A model generated the notes under the pieces. It did no database searches and was not told the DNA's origin. It worked only from the letters and a program-made list of their open reading frames with translations. Shown piece by piece: positions 28,121 through 38,994 of a stretch of 64,000 nucleotides of DNA; the first letter of the stretch is position 1; each line of letters starts with the position of its first letter. The stretch covers positions 62,001-126,000 of the forward strand of contig CAZMSD010000002.1 of the NCBI GenBank assembly GCA_964568855.1, in the 5' to 3' direction. This stretch comes from CAZMSD01 sp964568855. Lineage in GTDB: Bacteria > CAIWAD01. Made by a program: the position numbers and the translations under genes.

Positions 28121-30719
28121 ATGAACGACCCACGACAGACCTCGTTTTACATGAGTCCCAACCGGATGCTACCGCTGATGGCCCTGCTGCTGGCGGCATC
28201 TCCGCTCAGGGCCACCGACCACATCGGCAACGTGAGCACCGAAACCTGGACCCTCGCCGGCAGCCCGCATTACATCACGGGTTCCGTCACCGTGCTCAAC
28301 GGCGAGACCCTGACCATCGAGGCCGGCTGCCTGGTTGAGTTCGCAGGCAACTTTTCCCTGCAGGTGCAGGGAACCCTGGTGGCCGACGGGGACGAGGTCC
28401 TCTCGATCGACTTCCTCTCAGGACAGACAACGCCGGCTCCCGGAGACTGGCTGTACCTCTATTTCAACGGCGCAGACCCCGGCTGCCTGCTGGATCACTG
28501 CGAGATCCGCCACGGAGGCAGCTCCTGGAGCAGCGTCCATATTCACAACTCGGGCGCCAACGTGACCATCAGCAACTCGGACATCACCCACGGCGCTTCC
28601 GCGGGAATCATGGTGGACGACAGCGGCGCTTCTTCCTCGTCGCCCACCATCACCGCATGCAACATCAACGACAACGCCGGCTACGGCATCCACGCGGGCT
28701 ACGGTCTCTCCTATCCGCACATCAGCGACTGCAGTATCACGGACAACGGCGGATACGCCATCGGGGTATACTCCGACGCCGCGGACCTGATTACGGGCAC
28801 CATGACCATCAGCGGCAACGGAAGCGACGCCATCTACATCTGGGGCTACAACACCTATTCGGGCACCTGGCACAACCATGGCGTGCCGTACGTCCTGGGC
28901 GGGTCCGTCACGCTCCTGGACGGAGAAACGCTGGCGATGGATCCGGGCTGCACGCTCAAGTTCGGTCCGAACGTGGTGCTGACGATCTACGGAACGCTGG
29001 TGGCCGACGGCACGCCCGAAGAGCGCATCACCTTCACCTCCAGCCAGGCCAGCCCCACGCCGGGCTACTGGAGCAGACTCGATTTTCGTTCCGCGGATCC
29101 CGGCTGCCTGCTGGATCACTGCGAGATCCGCCACGGAGGCAGCTCCTGGAGCANNNNNNNNNNNNNNNNNNNNNNNNNNNNNNNNNNNNNNNNNNNNNNN
29201 NNNNNNNNNNNNNNNNNNNNNNNNNNNNNNNNNNNNNNNNNNNNNNNNNNNNNCGGGCTACTGGAGCAGACTCGATTTTCGTTCCGCGGATCCCGGCTGC
29301 CTGCTGGACCACTGCGACATCGCCTACGGTGGAGGATCCTACGGCAACGTCTACGTGCACGATAGTGGCGGCAACCTCAGCATCAGCAACTCGACCATAA
29401 GCTACAGCGGAACCGAAGGGATCTACCTGGACGACGGCGGCACTCCCTCGTCTTCGCCCGCCATCACCGACTGCGAAATCCACGACAACGCCACCTACGG
29501 CATTTACGCCAGCTACGGGCTCTCCTACCCGGAGATCAGCGGCTGCACAGTGGCGGACAACGGCGGTTACGCGATCCGGCTCTACGCGGACGCCGTGGAC
29601 CGGATCACCGGCGAGATGGTCATCACGGGCAACGGGAACAACGCCGTCTGCGTGGATGGGATGAACATCTACAGCGGTACCTGGCTGTATCACGGAGTCC
29701 CCCACGTGCTGGCCGGATCCGCTGCGGTGCTGAACGGCGAGACCCTGACCCTCGACCCCGGCTGCGCGCTCAAGATGGAGGCGAACGTGGTGCTGACGAT
29801 CTACGGAACGCTGGTGGCCGACGGCACGCCCGAAGAGCGCATCACCTTCACCTCCAGCCAGGCCAGCCCCACGCCGGGCTACTGGAGCAGACTCGATTTT
29901 CGTTCCGCGGATCCCGGCTGCCTGCTGGACCACTGCGACATCGCCTACGGTGGAGGATCCTACGGCAACGTCTACGTGCACGATAGTGGCGGCAACCTCA
30001 GCATCAGCAACTCGACCATAAGCTACAGCGGAACCGAAGGGATCTACCTGGACGATACCGGTGCCGGTCCGAGCACCCTCACCATCAGCGACTGCCTGAT
30101 CGAGCACAACTCCACCTACGGCATCTACTGCCTGAACACGGGGAACCACGTAATCAACGAATGCGTGATCCGCAACAACGTCACCGGCTTCTACAGCAAT
30201 TACGGCAGCCAGCAGTTCCTGGACAACAACCGGATCTACGGCCACAGCGGCCGCGGCATCCTGCTCTCAAGCAGCGCCGCCCCCGTCTTCGGATCCACGG
30301 CGGACCAGTGGAACGACATCTACGACAACGGGGAATACAATCTCTACAACGGCACCGCCGACATCACGGCGCACTACGTGTGGTGGGGCAGCACGGATCC
30401 GGGAGTGATCGAAGCCTCGATCTACCATGAAAACGACGACCCGGCGCTGGGCCTGGTGGGCTACACGCCATGGCTGGACGAGGGCCACGGAGTGGGCTAC
30501 GTCACCGCTCCTGCGAATCTGAATATCTCGGTGGAAGACGAGATCGTGACGCTGACCTGGGATCCCGTGGCCGAGGCCACGTCCTACGTGGTCTATTCCT
30601 CCTCCGGCGCTTACGGCGGCTATGTGGAGGACCTGAGCGGCGCGTACGACGGCACCAGCTGGAGCGCGCCGCTGTCCGGCGACCTGAGGTTCTACGAAGT
30701 GACGGCAGTGGCGGAATAG
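28121..30719 (+). CDS. Secreted right-handed parallel beta-helix protein (contains assembly gap)
   Basis: A signal peptide (MLPLMALLLAASPLRA) is followed by a conserved opening (GNVSTETWTLAGSPHYI) and at least two beta-helix modules of about 207 residues, each starting with 'GETLTIEAGC' and containing runs such as ISNSDITHG and ITDCEIHDNATYGIY. The end is a shared 'NDIYDNxxYNL...YVWWGSTDP' segment plus an FN3-like domain ending VTAVAE. Parallel beta-helices of this type bind or cleave polysaccharide, or serve as surface scaffolds; no catalytic residues can be assigned. A 100-N gap splits the gene and the frame changes across it, which only reflects the arbitrary gap size. ATG 28121 has GGAG upstream. 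Confidence 0.8.
29154..29253. other. 100-base assembly gap (N run)
   Basis: Exactly 100 N bases, a conventional scaffold gap of unknown true length. The sequence to its right repeats sequence found to its left (29061-29153) and at 29875, so the gap is almost certainly a collapsed or unresolved tandem repeat within the beta-helix gene. Confidence 0.97.
29254..30055 (+). repeat. 621-bp near-identical module repeat in the beta-helix gene
   Basis: About 180 bases from 29254 reappear without visible change from 29875, a period of 621 bases (207 codons). A third partial copy stands at 29061-29153 before the gap. The copies encode the segment beginning GYWSRLDFRSADPGCLLD. Near identity at the DNA level means recent duplication or gene conversion. 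Confidence 0.8.
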
Positions 30720-30828
30720 CCTGGTCACCGAGTACATCGCGAAGGGGAGGATCTTCCGGGGAGGCCGCCCAGCTAATATCGATCGTCGATACAAACGCCG
30801 ATATACGTAACACAAGGGGAACTCCAAG

Positions 30829-33800
30829 ATGAACACGCAGCTAATCCGACTCGAGGCATGTCGGACTCCACTCGCTACATCACTGCTGGCCCTGCTGCTG
30901 GCCGCGGCGCCGCTGCGGGCAACCGATCACAGCGGCAACGTGGGAACCGAGACCTGGGCCCTGGCCGGCAGTCCGCACTACCTCACCGGCAATGTCACCG
31001 TCCTGGCCGGCGAGCGCTGACCATCGAAGCGGGCTGTTTCGTCTACTTCAACGGCAACTACACCCTGACCGTCGCGGGCGCCCTGGTGGCGAACGGCGAC
31101 CCGGTCAACTCGATCGACTTCCTCTCGGGGCAGCCCGACCCCGCACCGGGTGACTGGTCCGGCATCTACTTCAATGGAGCCGATCCGGGTTGTCTGCTGG
31201 ATCACTGCGAGATCCGCCACGGCGGATCTAACGCCGGCAGCGTCTACATCCACAACAGCTCCAGCAACGTGACGATCAGCAACTCGGACATCATCCGCAG
31301 CGCCACGGCGGGCGTCTACATCTACGACTACTATGTGAGCGCCTCCTCACCCACGATCACGGGCTGCAACATCAACGACAATGCCACCTACGGCATCTAC
31401 TCCGGCGTCGGCTACTCCTTGCCCCACATCAGCGACTGCTCGCTGCAGGACAACGGCGGCTGGGCGATCCGCGTCTGGGCCGAGGGCGTGAAGCTGATCA
31501 CCGGGGCGATAAGCATCTCGGGCAACGGCCAGGACGCCATCTACGTGGACGGCGTCAACACCTACGACGGCACCTGGCTGGATCACGGCGTGCCCCACGT
31601 GATCGGCGGCAACTTCACCGTAATGGACGGCAATACGCTGACTATCGATCCAGGCTGCACGATCATGCCGGGCACGAGCGTCCAGATCACCGTGGAAGGC
31701 GCTCTGGTGGCCGACGGCACGCCCGCCGAGCGGATCACCTTCACCTCCTCGCAGGCCACTCCCACTCCCGGCGACTGGAGCCGCCTGTACTTCAGCGCCG
31801 CCGACTCAGGCACGGTGCTGGACAACTGTCTCATCGAGTACGGCGGCGGAAACTCCGGCAACCTCTACCTGCACAACGGCAGCGACATCACGATCTCGGA
31901 CTGCGAGATCACGGACAGCGGCGCGGCGGGCGTCTACATCTACGACTACTACGCGATAGCCTCCTACCCGACGATCAGCGGCTGCACGATTTCCGGCAAT
32001 GCCAGCTACGGTATCTATGCCGGCACCGGGTACTCCTGGCCCAGCATCGAGGGCTGCACGTTCACGGGCAACGGCGGCTGGGCGATCCGCGTCTGGGCCA
32101 ACGGCGTGAAACTGATCACCGGCGCGATGAGCATCTCGGGCAACGGCGAGGACGCCATCTACGTGGACGGCGTCAACACCTACGACGGCACCTGGCTGTA
32201 TCACGACGTGCCCCACGTGATCGGCAGCAACTTCACCGTAATGGACGGCAATACGCTGACTATCGATCCAGGCTGCACGATCATGCCGGGCACGAGCGTC
32301 CAGATCACCGTGGAAGGCGCTCTGGTGGCCGACGGCACGCCCGCCGAGCGGATCACCTTCACCTCCTCGCAGGCCACTCCCACTCCCGGCGACTGGAGCC
32401 GCCTGTACTTCAGCGCCGCCGACTCAGGCACGGTGCTGGACAACTGTCTCATCGAGTACGGCGGCGGAAACTCCGGCAACCTCTACCTGCACAACGGCAG
32501 CGACATCACGATCTCGGACTGCGAGATCACGGACAGCGGCGCGGCGGGCGTCTACATCTACGACTACTACGCGATAGCCTCCTACCCGACGATCAGCGGC
32601 TGCACGATTTCCGGCAATGCCAGCTACGGTATCTATGCCGGCACCGGGTACTCCTGGCCCAGCATCGAGGGCTGCACGTTCACGGGCAACGGCGGCTGGG
32701 CGATCCGCGTCTGGGCCAACGGCGTGAAACTGATCACCGGCGCGATGAGCATCTCGGGCAACGGCGAGGACGCCATCTACGTGGACGGCGTCAACACCTA
32801 CGACGGCACCTGGCTGTATCACGGCGTGCCCCACGTGATCGGCAGCAGCTTCACGGTGATCGACGGCAACACCCTGACCATCGATCCAGGCTGCACGATC
32901 AAGCCGGATACGGGCGTCCAGATCACCGTGGAAGGCGCTCTGGTGGCCGACGGCACACCCGCGGAGCGGATCACCTTCACTTCGGCCCAGGCCAGTCCCA
33001 CTCCCGGCGACTGGAACCGTCTCTATTTCAACGCCCCCGACGCTGGCACGGCGCTGGATAACTGCGACATCCACTACGGCGGAGGCCTCGGGGGCAACCT
33101 CTACCTGCACAACAACAGCGATTTCACGATCTCGAACTGTACCGTGTCGCACAGCGCCTCGGCGGGCATCAATATCGACGACTACTACGTCACGACCTCG
33201 GACGCGGTCATCGACAACTGCCTGATCTCGGACAACGCAACCTGGGGCGTCCGCTGCTACAACGCGGGCGACCAGACCTTAAGCGACTGCGTAATCCTCG
33301 ACAACGCGGGCGGCTACTATGCCAACTGGCACACGCATCACTTCCTGAACAACAACCAGATCTATGACAACGCGGGCGACGGGATCCACCTGACCGGGGA
33401 CTGCGGCGCGGTATTTGGAGGCGACGCGAGCCAGTGGAACGACGTGTACGACAACGGCGGCTACAACCTGCAGGCCGGCACGCCGGACATCCAGGCCCGC
33501 TACGTCTACTGGGGCAGCGTCGATCCGGTTGCGATCGAAGCCTCGATCCAGCACGAACCGGACAACGGAGCGCTGGGCCTCGTGACCTACTGGCCCTGGC
33601 TGAATCAGTCCCACGAGCCCCAGGACCTGCCGGCGCCGGAGAACCTGCAGATCGTCGTGGCAAGCGACACGGTGACCCTGAGCTGGACCGCGGTCCCGGG
33701 GGCCACGTCCTACCGCGTCTACTCGGCGACGGAAGCCTACGGCGCGTACACGGAGGACCTGAGCGGGGCCTTCGCCGGTCCCAACTGGAGCGCGCCTCTG

Positions 33801-33845
33801 TCTGGCGACCTGCGTTTCTACGAGGTGACGGCGGTGGCCGAATAG
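30829..33845 (+). pseudogene. Secreted parallel beta-helix protein with a single-base frameshift near its start
   Basis: The reading frame from ATG 30829 gives a signal peptide (LATSLLALLLAAAPLRA) and the family opening, then runs into a TGA at 31018-31020. One base is missing at about 31014: paralogues read GGCGAGACGCTGACC where this gene has GGCGAGCGCTGACC. Reading resumes in the next frame to 33845 and encodes about 940 further residues: four beta-helix modules of about 206 residues, the YVYWGSVDP segment and an FN3-like end (VTAVAE). Because the rest is perfectly open, a sequencing error or very recent inactivation is likely. ATG 30829 has GGGGA upstream. Confidence 0.75.
31593..32828 (+). 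repeat. Two 618-bp near-identical tandem modules
   Basis: Unit 1 is 31593-32210 and unit 2 is 32211-32828; a third, diverged unit begins at 32829. Comparing the two by eye I find only two differing bases (GGCGGC/GGCAGC near 31606/32224 and GACGTG/GGCGTG at the unit ends). Each encodes 206 residues of beta-helix. This is a very recent in-frame duplication or ongoing gene conversion. Confidence 0.88.
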
Positions 33846-33980
33846 GGGCAATCGACTCACCCGGGGACAGAACCTCCGGGCGGATCGGTTCCTCTCGCAC
33901 CTGGATGAATTCCAGGTAATCGGCAAGAGAATGCACATCGAAATTGGAACATCGAACGTTGTAACACGGGAGTAGGATCG

Positions 33981-35762
33981 ATGATGATCACGAAGCCCAA
34001 CCCGCTCCACGAGTGTCACGCCCGGCTGCTTCCACTGCTGGCGGCCCTGTTGCTGGCGGCGACACCGCTCCGGGCCACGAACCACAGCGGAACCATCGGC
34101 ACCGAAACCTGGACCCTGGCCGACAGTCCGCACTACATCACGAATCACGTCACCGTACCCGACGGCGAGACGCTGACCGTAGAACCAGGCTGCCAGGTGC
34201 TCTTCAACGGCTTCTACGCCTTGTACGTCTACGGCGCCCTGGTAGCCGACGGCAGCCCGGCCGAGCGGATCATTTTCAGCTCGGCCCAGCCGAACCCGGC
34301 TCCCTACGACTGGCGACGCATCTACTTCGATAACGCCGATCCGGGCACTGTGCTGGACAACTGCGACATCTCCTACGGCGGCCACTACGCAAACGTCTAC
34401 ATCCAGGACAGTGGCGGCAACATCAGCGTCACGAACTGCTCGATCACTCACAGCTTCGACGCCGGCATCTACCTGACCACCACAGGCGGCACACCTTCCA
34501 CGCCCCTGATCGAGGGTTGCGCGTTCAGCGAGAACACCGGCCACGGCCTGCGCTGCACGAGCTGGCTATCTTTGCCGAGTATCCACGACTGCGCCGCGAC
34601 GAACAACGGCGGCTGGGGCCTCTTCGTGCGGTCCCACGGCGTGCAGCTGGTCACGGGAACAACCACCGTCGCGGGCAACGGCGGTGACGGTATCTTCGTC
34701 TACGGCAACGACGAAGCGAGCGGCACCTGGCTGAATCACGGGGTACCCTACCGGATCTACAGCGGCTTCACCGTGGCCAACGGCGACCTGCTGACTCTCG
34801 AGCCGGGTTGCACGCTGAAGCTTGATCCCAACGTCTACATCTACGTCTACGGCACCCTGGTGGCAGACGGCACGCCCGCCGAGCGGATCACCTTCACCTC
34901 CTCGGCGGCCAGCCCGGCCCCCGGCGACTGGCATCAGCTCTATTACATAGGCGCCGACCCGGGCTGCGTGCTGGACAACTGCGACCTGTCCTACGGCGGC
35001 GACAGCTATGCCAACCTGATGGTCAAGGACAGCGGCAGCAACCTCGCCATCTCGAACTCGAGCTTCACACACTCAGCCATGTGCGGGATCGAGATCCACG
35101 ACGTCTCCTCGCCCACCAGCCTCTCGATCGCCGGCTGCCTTTTCACGCACTGCGGGACCTACGGCATGCGCAGCAACAGCTCGGAAGACCAGGTGATCAG
35201 CGACTGCGTGTTCCGCGACAACGAGAACGGCTACCTGGCCACCGGCGGAAGGACCTATTTCCAGAGCCACAACCGCATCGTGGACAATGATATTCGCGGT
35301 GTATACATGTATTCCTGGGCCGAGGCCTACTTCGGCGATGATCCCGCTGAGTGGAACGACGTCTACGGCAACGGCGTCTACAACCTGCAGGCCGGTAGCG
35401 CGGACATCTTCGCCCCTTACGTCTACTGGGGAACAACCGATCCGGGCGAGATCGAGGCGAGCATCTGGCACTGGATCGACGACAACGACTACGGGCTGGT
35501 GGGTTTCGAGCCCTTCCTGGACGAGGGGCACGCGCCGGGCGGCCTGCCGAGTCCGGGTGACCTGAGCATCGAGGTCTGGTCCGATACGGTCACCCTCAGC
35601 TGGAGCGCCGTGCCGGATGCCACGTCCTACCGCGTGTACTCATCGACGGAGCCCTATGACGGCTACACGGAGGACCTGAGTGGGATCTTCGCGGGCACGA
35701 CCTGGAGCGCGCCGGTCGGCGACGCATTTCGCTGCTACCGGGTGACGGCGGTGGCGGAATAG
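33981..35762 (+). CDS. Secreted parallel beta-helix protein (intact)
   Basis: 593 residues and the only undamaged member of the tandem trio. A signal peptide (LLPLLAALLLAATPLRA), the family opening (GTIGTETWTLADSPHYI), two beta-helix modules (about 45-250 and 250-420), the conserved 'EWNDVYGNGVYNL...YVYWGTTDP' segment and an FN3-like C-terminal domain (about 510-593) ending VTAVAE. No C-terminal sorting domain or LPXTG-type anchor is visible, so release to the medium or non-covalent surface binding is likely. The ATG has GGAGTAGGATCG upstream. The 135-base gap before it contains a small inverted repeat (ACCTGG/CCAGGT, 33899-33917). Confidence 0.82.
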   Translation: MMITKPNPLHECHARLLPLLAALLLAATPLRATNHSGTIGTETWTLADSPHYITNHVTVPDGETLTVEPGCQVLFNGFYALYVYGALVADGSPAERIIFSSAQPNPAPYDWRRIYFDNADPGTVLDNCDISYGGHYANVYIQDSGGNISVTNCSITHSFDAGIYLTTTGGTPSTPLIEGCAFSENTGHGLRCTSWLSLPSIHDCAATNNGGWGLFVRSHGVQLVTGTTTVAGNGGDGIFVYGNDEASGTWLNHGVPYRIYSGFTVANGDLLTLEPGCTLKLDPNVYIYVYGTLVADGTPAERITFTSSAASPAPGDWHQLYYIGADPGCVLDNCDLSYGGDSYANLMVKDSGSNLAISNSSFTHSAMCGIEIHDVSSPTSLSIAGCLFTHCGTYGMRSNSSEDQVISDCVFRDNENGYLATGGRTYFQSHNRIVDNDIRGVYMYSWAEAYFGDDPAEWNDVYGNGVYNLQAGSADIFAPYVYWGTTDPGEIEASIWHWIDDNDYGLVGFEPFLDEGHAPGGLPSPGDLSIEVWSDTVTLSWSAVPDATSYRVYSSTEPYDGYTEDLSGIFAGTTWSAPVGDAFRCYRVTAVAE

Positions 35763-35843
35763 AGGCGACGATATCGGAAAGCTCGGCATACGTGGCAGCT
35801 CTCCCGAGTGACGCTTCGCAGGCTGCCGTACACGTCGGTTGTA

Positions 35844-38102
35844 TTACGACCTGCTCGTGCTGAGTGTGCGTTGACCAGGCGCGCATTCAAGGAGTAGGCG
35901 GGTCCGCTCCGGCGAAGGGTATCCAGGGCAACCTGCGCCGGACCAAGGAAATAATTTACTTGACCAGCAGCATTTTCCTTTGGGCGAGGAAACTGCCCGC
36001 CCGCAGGCGGTAGACGTAGACGCCGCTGGCCAGTCTGCCCGCATCGAAGAAGGCCGTGTGATACCCGGCTGGCTGATGCCCTTCCACCAGGACGGCCACA
36101 GACTCGCCTCTCCAGGTTGCGCGATAGAGTAATCGATTCTCGTCGCAGGATTGAAGGGATTGGGGTGGTTCGGGCCCAGGGCGGTTCTTAGAGGTTGAAC
36201 AGCTTCTCCAACCCAGCTCCAGACGCATTCCATGACCGCCTCGCTGGCATTCTGGTGCACGTCCACTGCGAAGAGCCAGAAGCAGACCCAGTAATCGGGC
36301 TCCAATATGCCGTAGGGTACACTGAGGGTCGCTTGATTGTCCAGCCCCTCGTAGAACAACTCGGCGTCTTCGAATTCTTCCGTCTGACTCCACCAGGCCA
36401 TGTAGTACGCAAAGTCATTGGCCGGATTCGCGTCCCAGCTCAGATCCAGCATGTCCATGTTGGGCGGCCACTCGTCGTAATACCAATCGCCATACTCAAA
36501 TCCGGTCACCGGCGTCGGCGCGATATTGTCCACCGACCAGCCCTCCAGTTCGTTCGAGAATGCAGTGAGCAGCGGGTTCATGGAGTTGTGCGCGCAGATC
36601 CAGTAGACGTGGAGGTTCCCGTCTCCCTCCATGGAGTCGGCCGAGGTGGGCGCGGCAACGGTGTAGACCATCTCCGGGTCGTTAAGCGCCCCCACCATCT
36701 GGCCGCTGGAAATCCAGTCCTCGCTTTCGGGATACTGCGTCCAGATTGAATAGAAGCTGATCGGGTTGATCAAGCTTCCATCGTTGGGCGAGGCCAGGAA
36801 TTCAAGCAATACCTGTCCACCCTGGTCCTCCGGTATGTCGTACACAGCCAGCAACTCGGCCGGTTGTAACACGTCATACTGGTCGAAGGGAAAGGCGCCC
36901 ATGTCCTTCAGGGTGCCGTCGGGGTCCAGGTCGCCCGGCAGGAAGGCCACGTCGATCACGCAGTTGACCTCCTCGGGTGTGTCGGGATTCCAGAAGGAGA
37001 TGTGGTAGTCGGCCGCATCCGGGTCGAGGTAGCCCGGATCGCAGTACCAGCCCGTGTTGACCGAATCAGGATCCAGCGGAAAGAGGCAGGACCATTGCAG
37101 CCCGCCGAAAGGCTGATCAGGATTCGTGCCGACCATGTTCTCGGGCAGGCCGAAAGTCACCAGGTTGTACAGTCCGCCCACCGAGCCCGCGGCGTAGATG
37201 TTGCCGCCCGAGGAGGCCAGGTTGTCCGAGACCGTGCAGGAGCGCATCAGCAGAGAGCCGCCCTCGTGGACACAGGCCGCGCCGCCCAGGCCGGCCGTCG
37301 TGTTGTGATCCACGAGGCAGTTCCACATCCGCAAGTATCCGCCATTGTCGATGGTCAGCGCCCCGCCGTCGCCCTCCGCTTCCACGCCCGTGATCCGCGT
37401 GTAATACAGCTCGCCCTCGCCCGTGCCTGTTACATGGATGCCCTCCCATGCATCGCCCTCGAAGGTGATCCAGGCATCGGAAGTACCGTCGGCGAGGATC
37501 TCGCCCTCGATGATAATTGCCACGCCCTCTGTAGCGTAGACGTCGATACCGGCCTCGATGTAGAGCGTATCATCGTCCTCAACGGTAAAATCCTCAGTTA
37601 CATTCACTACACCCTCTGGATAGTTCTCCCAGGTCCAGTCAGGTTCCGGCCAATAGCAAACGCAGCCATTGCCGTAGCCAACATGCTCGCATTGATCTGG
37701 CGGTACTGGAATACCGGGCAAGTAGAACTCAGTATCGGGATCGAATGCTTCCACCCAGTGATACCAGAATAGCGGAAGGCCGTCAAGCTCCACCATGATC
37801 GAATCGACAATCAGGATACCGGGCGGATCCGGCACATGTTCGTCAATATCGACCACGAAGCTGTAGAGACTTGTTCCGTCGGTAGTGATTACTGCTGAAC
37901 CTTCGAACAGATCTTCCGGCTCAATCATGTTGTGCATGTAAGCCTTGCCAAGGACCGGTGTGCAGGTTTGAGGATCCCAGCACTCCAGGCTGTCCAGTCC
38001 GCCGATTTCACCCACCGTCTCATAGCAGATATCCCATTGATACGCAGCACAAGCCATCCGCGCGGAAGCGATCAGAAGAAGTGCGGTCAGTAGCGTTTTC
38101 AT
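35844..38102 (-). pseudogene. Secreted beta-helix protein with a frameshifted C-terminal sorting (FlgD/Por-type) domain
   Basis: A signal peptide (MKTLLTALLLIASARMACAA), a Trp/Cys-rich N-terminal domain, a short parallel beta-helix (about 165-330), Ig/FN3-like domains and the start of a PNPFNP sorting domain (GPNHPNPFNPATRI). The frame then changes near 36100: the proper ending (VAVLVEGHQPAGYHT, then LASGVYVYRL and QRKMLLVK, stop at 35956) lies in another frame, and the usual YDLxGR stretch is absent. A small deletion of roughly 25-30 bases therefore removed part of the domain and shifted the rest. In the frame that remains open, translation ends at 35844 with an unrelated tail. ATG 38102 is chosen for the signal peptide. 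It reads toward the plus-strand array. Confidence 0.72.
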
Positions 38103-38126
38103 GAAGGAACCCCGAACTGCTCTGGG

Positions 38127-38348
38127 GTGAGTGTGCGTCTGGAAGTTGGCAAAGGGCTGGTGAATAGCAATTATCCCTATGCGTCGCGGCTCAAGAAGCA
38201 GGTGACCATTCGGATCGGCACCGACATCATCGATTACTTCAAAGCAATGTCTGAAGAGACCGGGATTCCCTACCAGAGCCTGATCAACCTGTATCTGCGT
38301 GATTGCGTGGAACACCAACGGAAACTGAATCTGAAGTGGGCGCCGTAA
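38127..38348 (+). CDS. BrnA/CopG-type antitoxin-like protein, no toxin nearby
   Basis: 73 residues. The segment PYASRLKKQVTIRIGTDIID, followed by ETGIPYQSLINLYLRDC, is typical of the ribbon-helix-helix antitoxins related to BrnA/CopG: a short beta-strand for DNA contact and two helices. Such proteins repress their own operon and neutralise an RNase toxin. No BrnT-like toxin gene is present on either side, so it is orphan or acts as a plain repressor. The start is uncertain (GTG 38127 or GTG 38160). It begins 25 bases from the divergent beta-helix gene. Confidence 0.7.
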   Translation: MSVRLEVGKGLVNSNYPYASRLKKQVTIRIGTDIIDYFKAMSEETGIPYQSLINLYLRDCVEHQRKLNLKWAP

Positions 38349-38384
38349 CCCGATACCAGGTAAACGAACGATCCGGAACCAGCC

Positions 38385-38618
38385 ATGAGTACAATCAGCA
38401 TGCAGCTTCCGGAGTCGCTGTATCGGCAGGTGCGCGAGATCGCGAAACGCGAACGGATTTCCATCAACCAGTTCATTTCCACAGCGCTGGCGGACAAACT
38501 GTCCGCATTGCTGACGGAGGAGTATCTGGGATCTCGAGCACTGCGAGGGAACCGAAAGAAGTACGAATCGGCCTTGTCAAAAGTTCGTGATCGCAGGCCG
38601 GTGGATGGTGATGCGTAA
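38385..38618 (+). CDS. HicB/Arc-type ribbon-helix-helix protein
   Basis: 77 residues. MSTISMQLPESLYRQVREIA is a classic ribbon-helix-helix strand plus first helix, followed by ERISINQFISTALADKL. Close relatives are annotated as HicB-family antitoxins. It follows the BrnA-like gene by 36 bases on the same strand, so the two form a pair of DNA-binding antitoxin-like proteins without a recognisable toxin. ATG 38385 has a modest GGAACC upstream. Confidence 0.72.
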   Translation: MSTISMQLPESLYRQVREIAKRERISINQFISTALADKLSALLTEEYLGSRALRGNRKKYESALSKVRDRRPVDGDA

Positions 38619-38628
38619 TACAAACCTG

Positions 38629-38952
38629 CTACTTTTCAGCGCCGCCCTCGCGGCCGACGTCCGCGCCCTTCTCGAAGAGCTCCCGCTCCATGGCCTCGGC
38701 GAAGAAGTTCAGCGTGAGCTCCATGATCTGGTCCTTGCCGCCGCGGCACTCCTTGCCGGCCAGGATCTCGCAGACGCGCTGGTGCAGCCATTCCAGGGCC
38801 GCCACGCTGAAGGCCAACCGCACGGGCTTGCTGCGGTCGGCGGTGGAGCGCCGGACCGCCGTGCCGAGCTGGTCCCGCATCTCCTCGAGATGGGTGATGG
38901 CGTTGGAATACAGGTTCAGCGCTTCCTCGGGTGTGTGTCGTTGAACTGTCAT
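38629..38952 (-). CDS. Hypothetical helical protein
   Basis: 107 residues, soluble and mostly helical, with conserved-looking segments EALNLYSNAITHLEEMRDQL and VAALEWLHQRVCEILAGK. I do not recognise the family. ATG 38952 is preferred; an upstream start would only add residues encoded by a 9-bp tandem repeat (GIQGIQGI). It is convergent with the ribbon-helix-helix gene, ten bases apart. Its association with antitoxin-like genes raises the idea of a third toxin-antitoxin partner, without motif support. Confidence 0.5.
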   Translation of the reverse strand: MTVQRHTPEEALNLYSNAITHLEEMRDQLGTAVRRSTADRSKPVRLAFSVAALEWLHQRVCEILAGKECRGGKDQIMELTLNFFAEAMERELFEKGADVGREGGAEK

Positions 38953-38963
38953 GGCTCCGCCTC

Positions 38964-38990
38964 GTATCCCTTGTATCCCTTGTATCCCTT
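38964..38990. repeat. 9-bp tandem repeat GTATCCCTT x3
   Basis: Three perfect head-to-tail copies of GTATCCCTT lie directly upstream of the hypothetical gene at 38952. On that gene's strand each copy reads AAGGGATAC. Copy number could vary and alter expression, as with other short tandem repeats in 5' regions. Confidence 0.85.
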
Positions 38991-38994
38991 TCAT

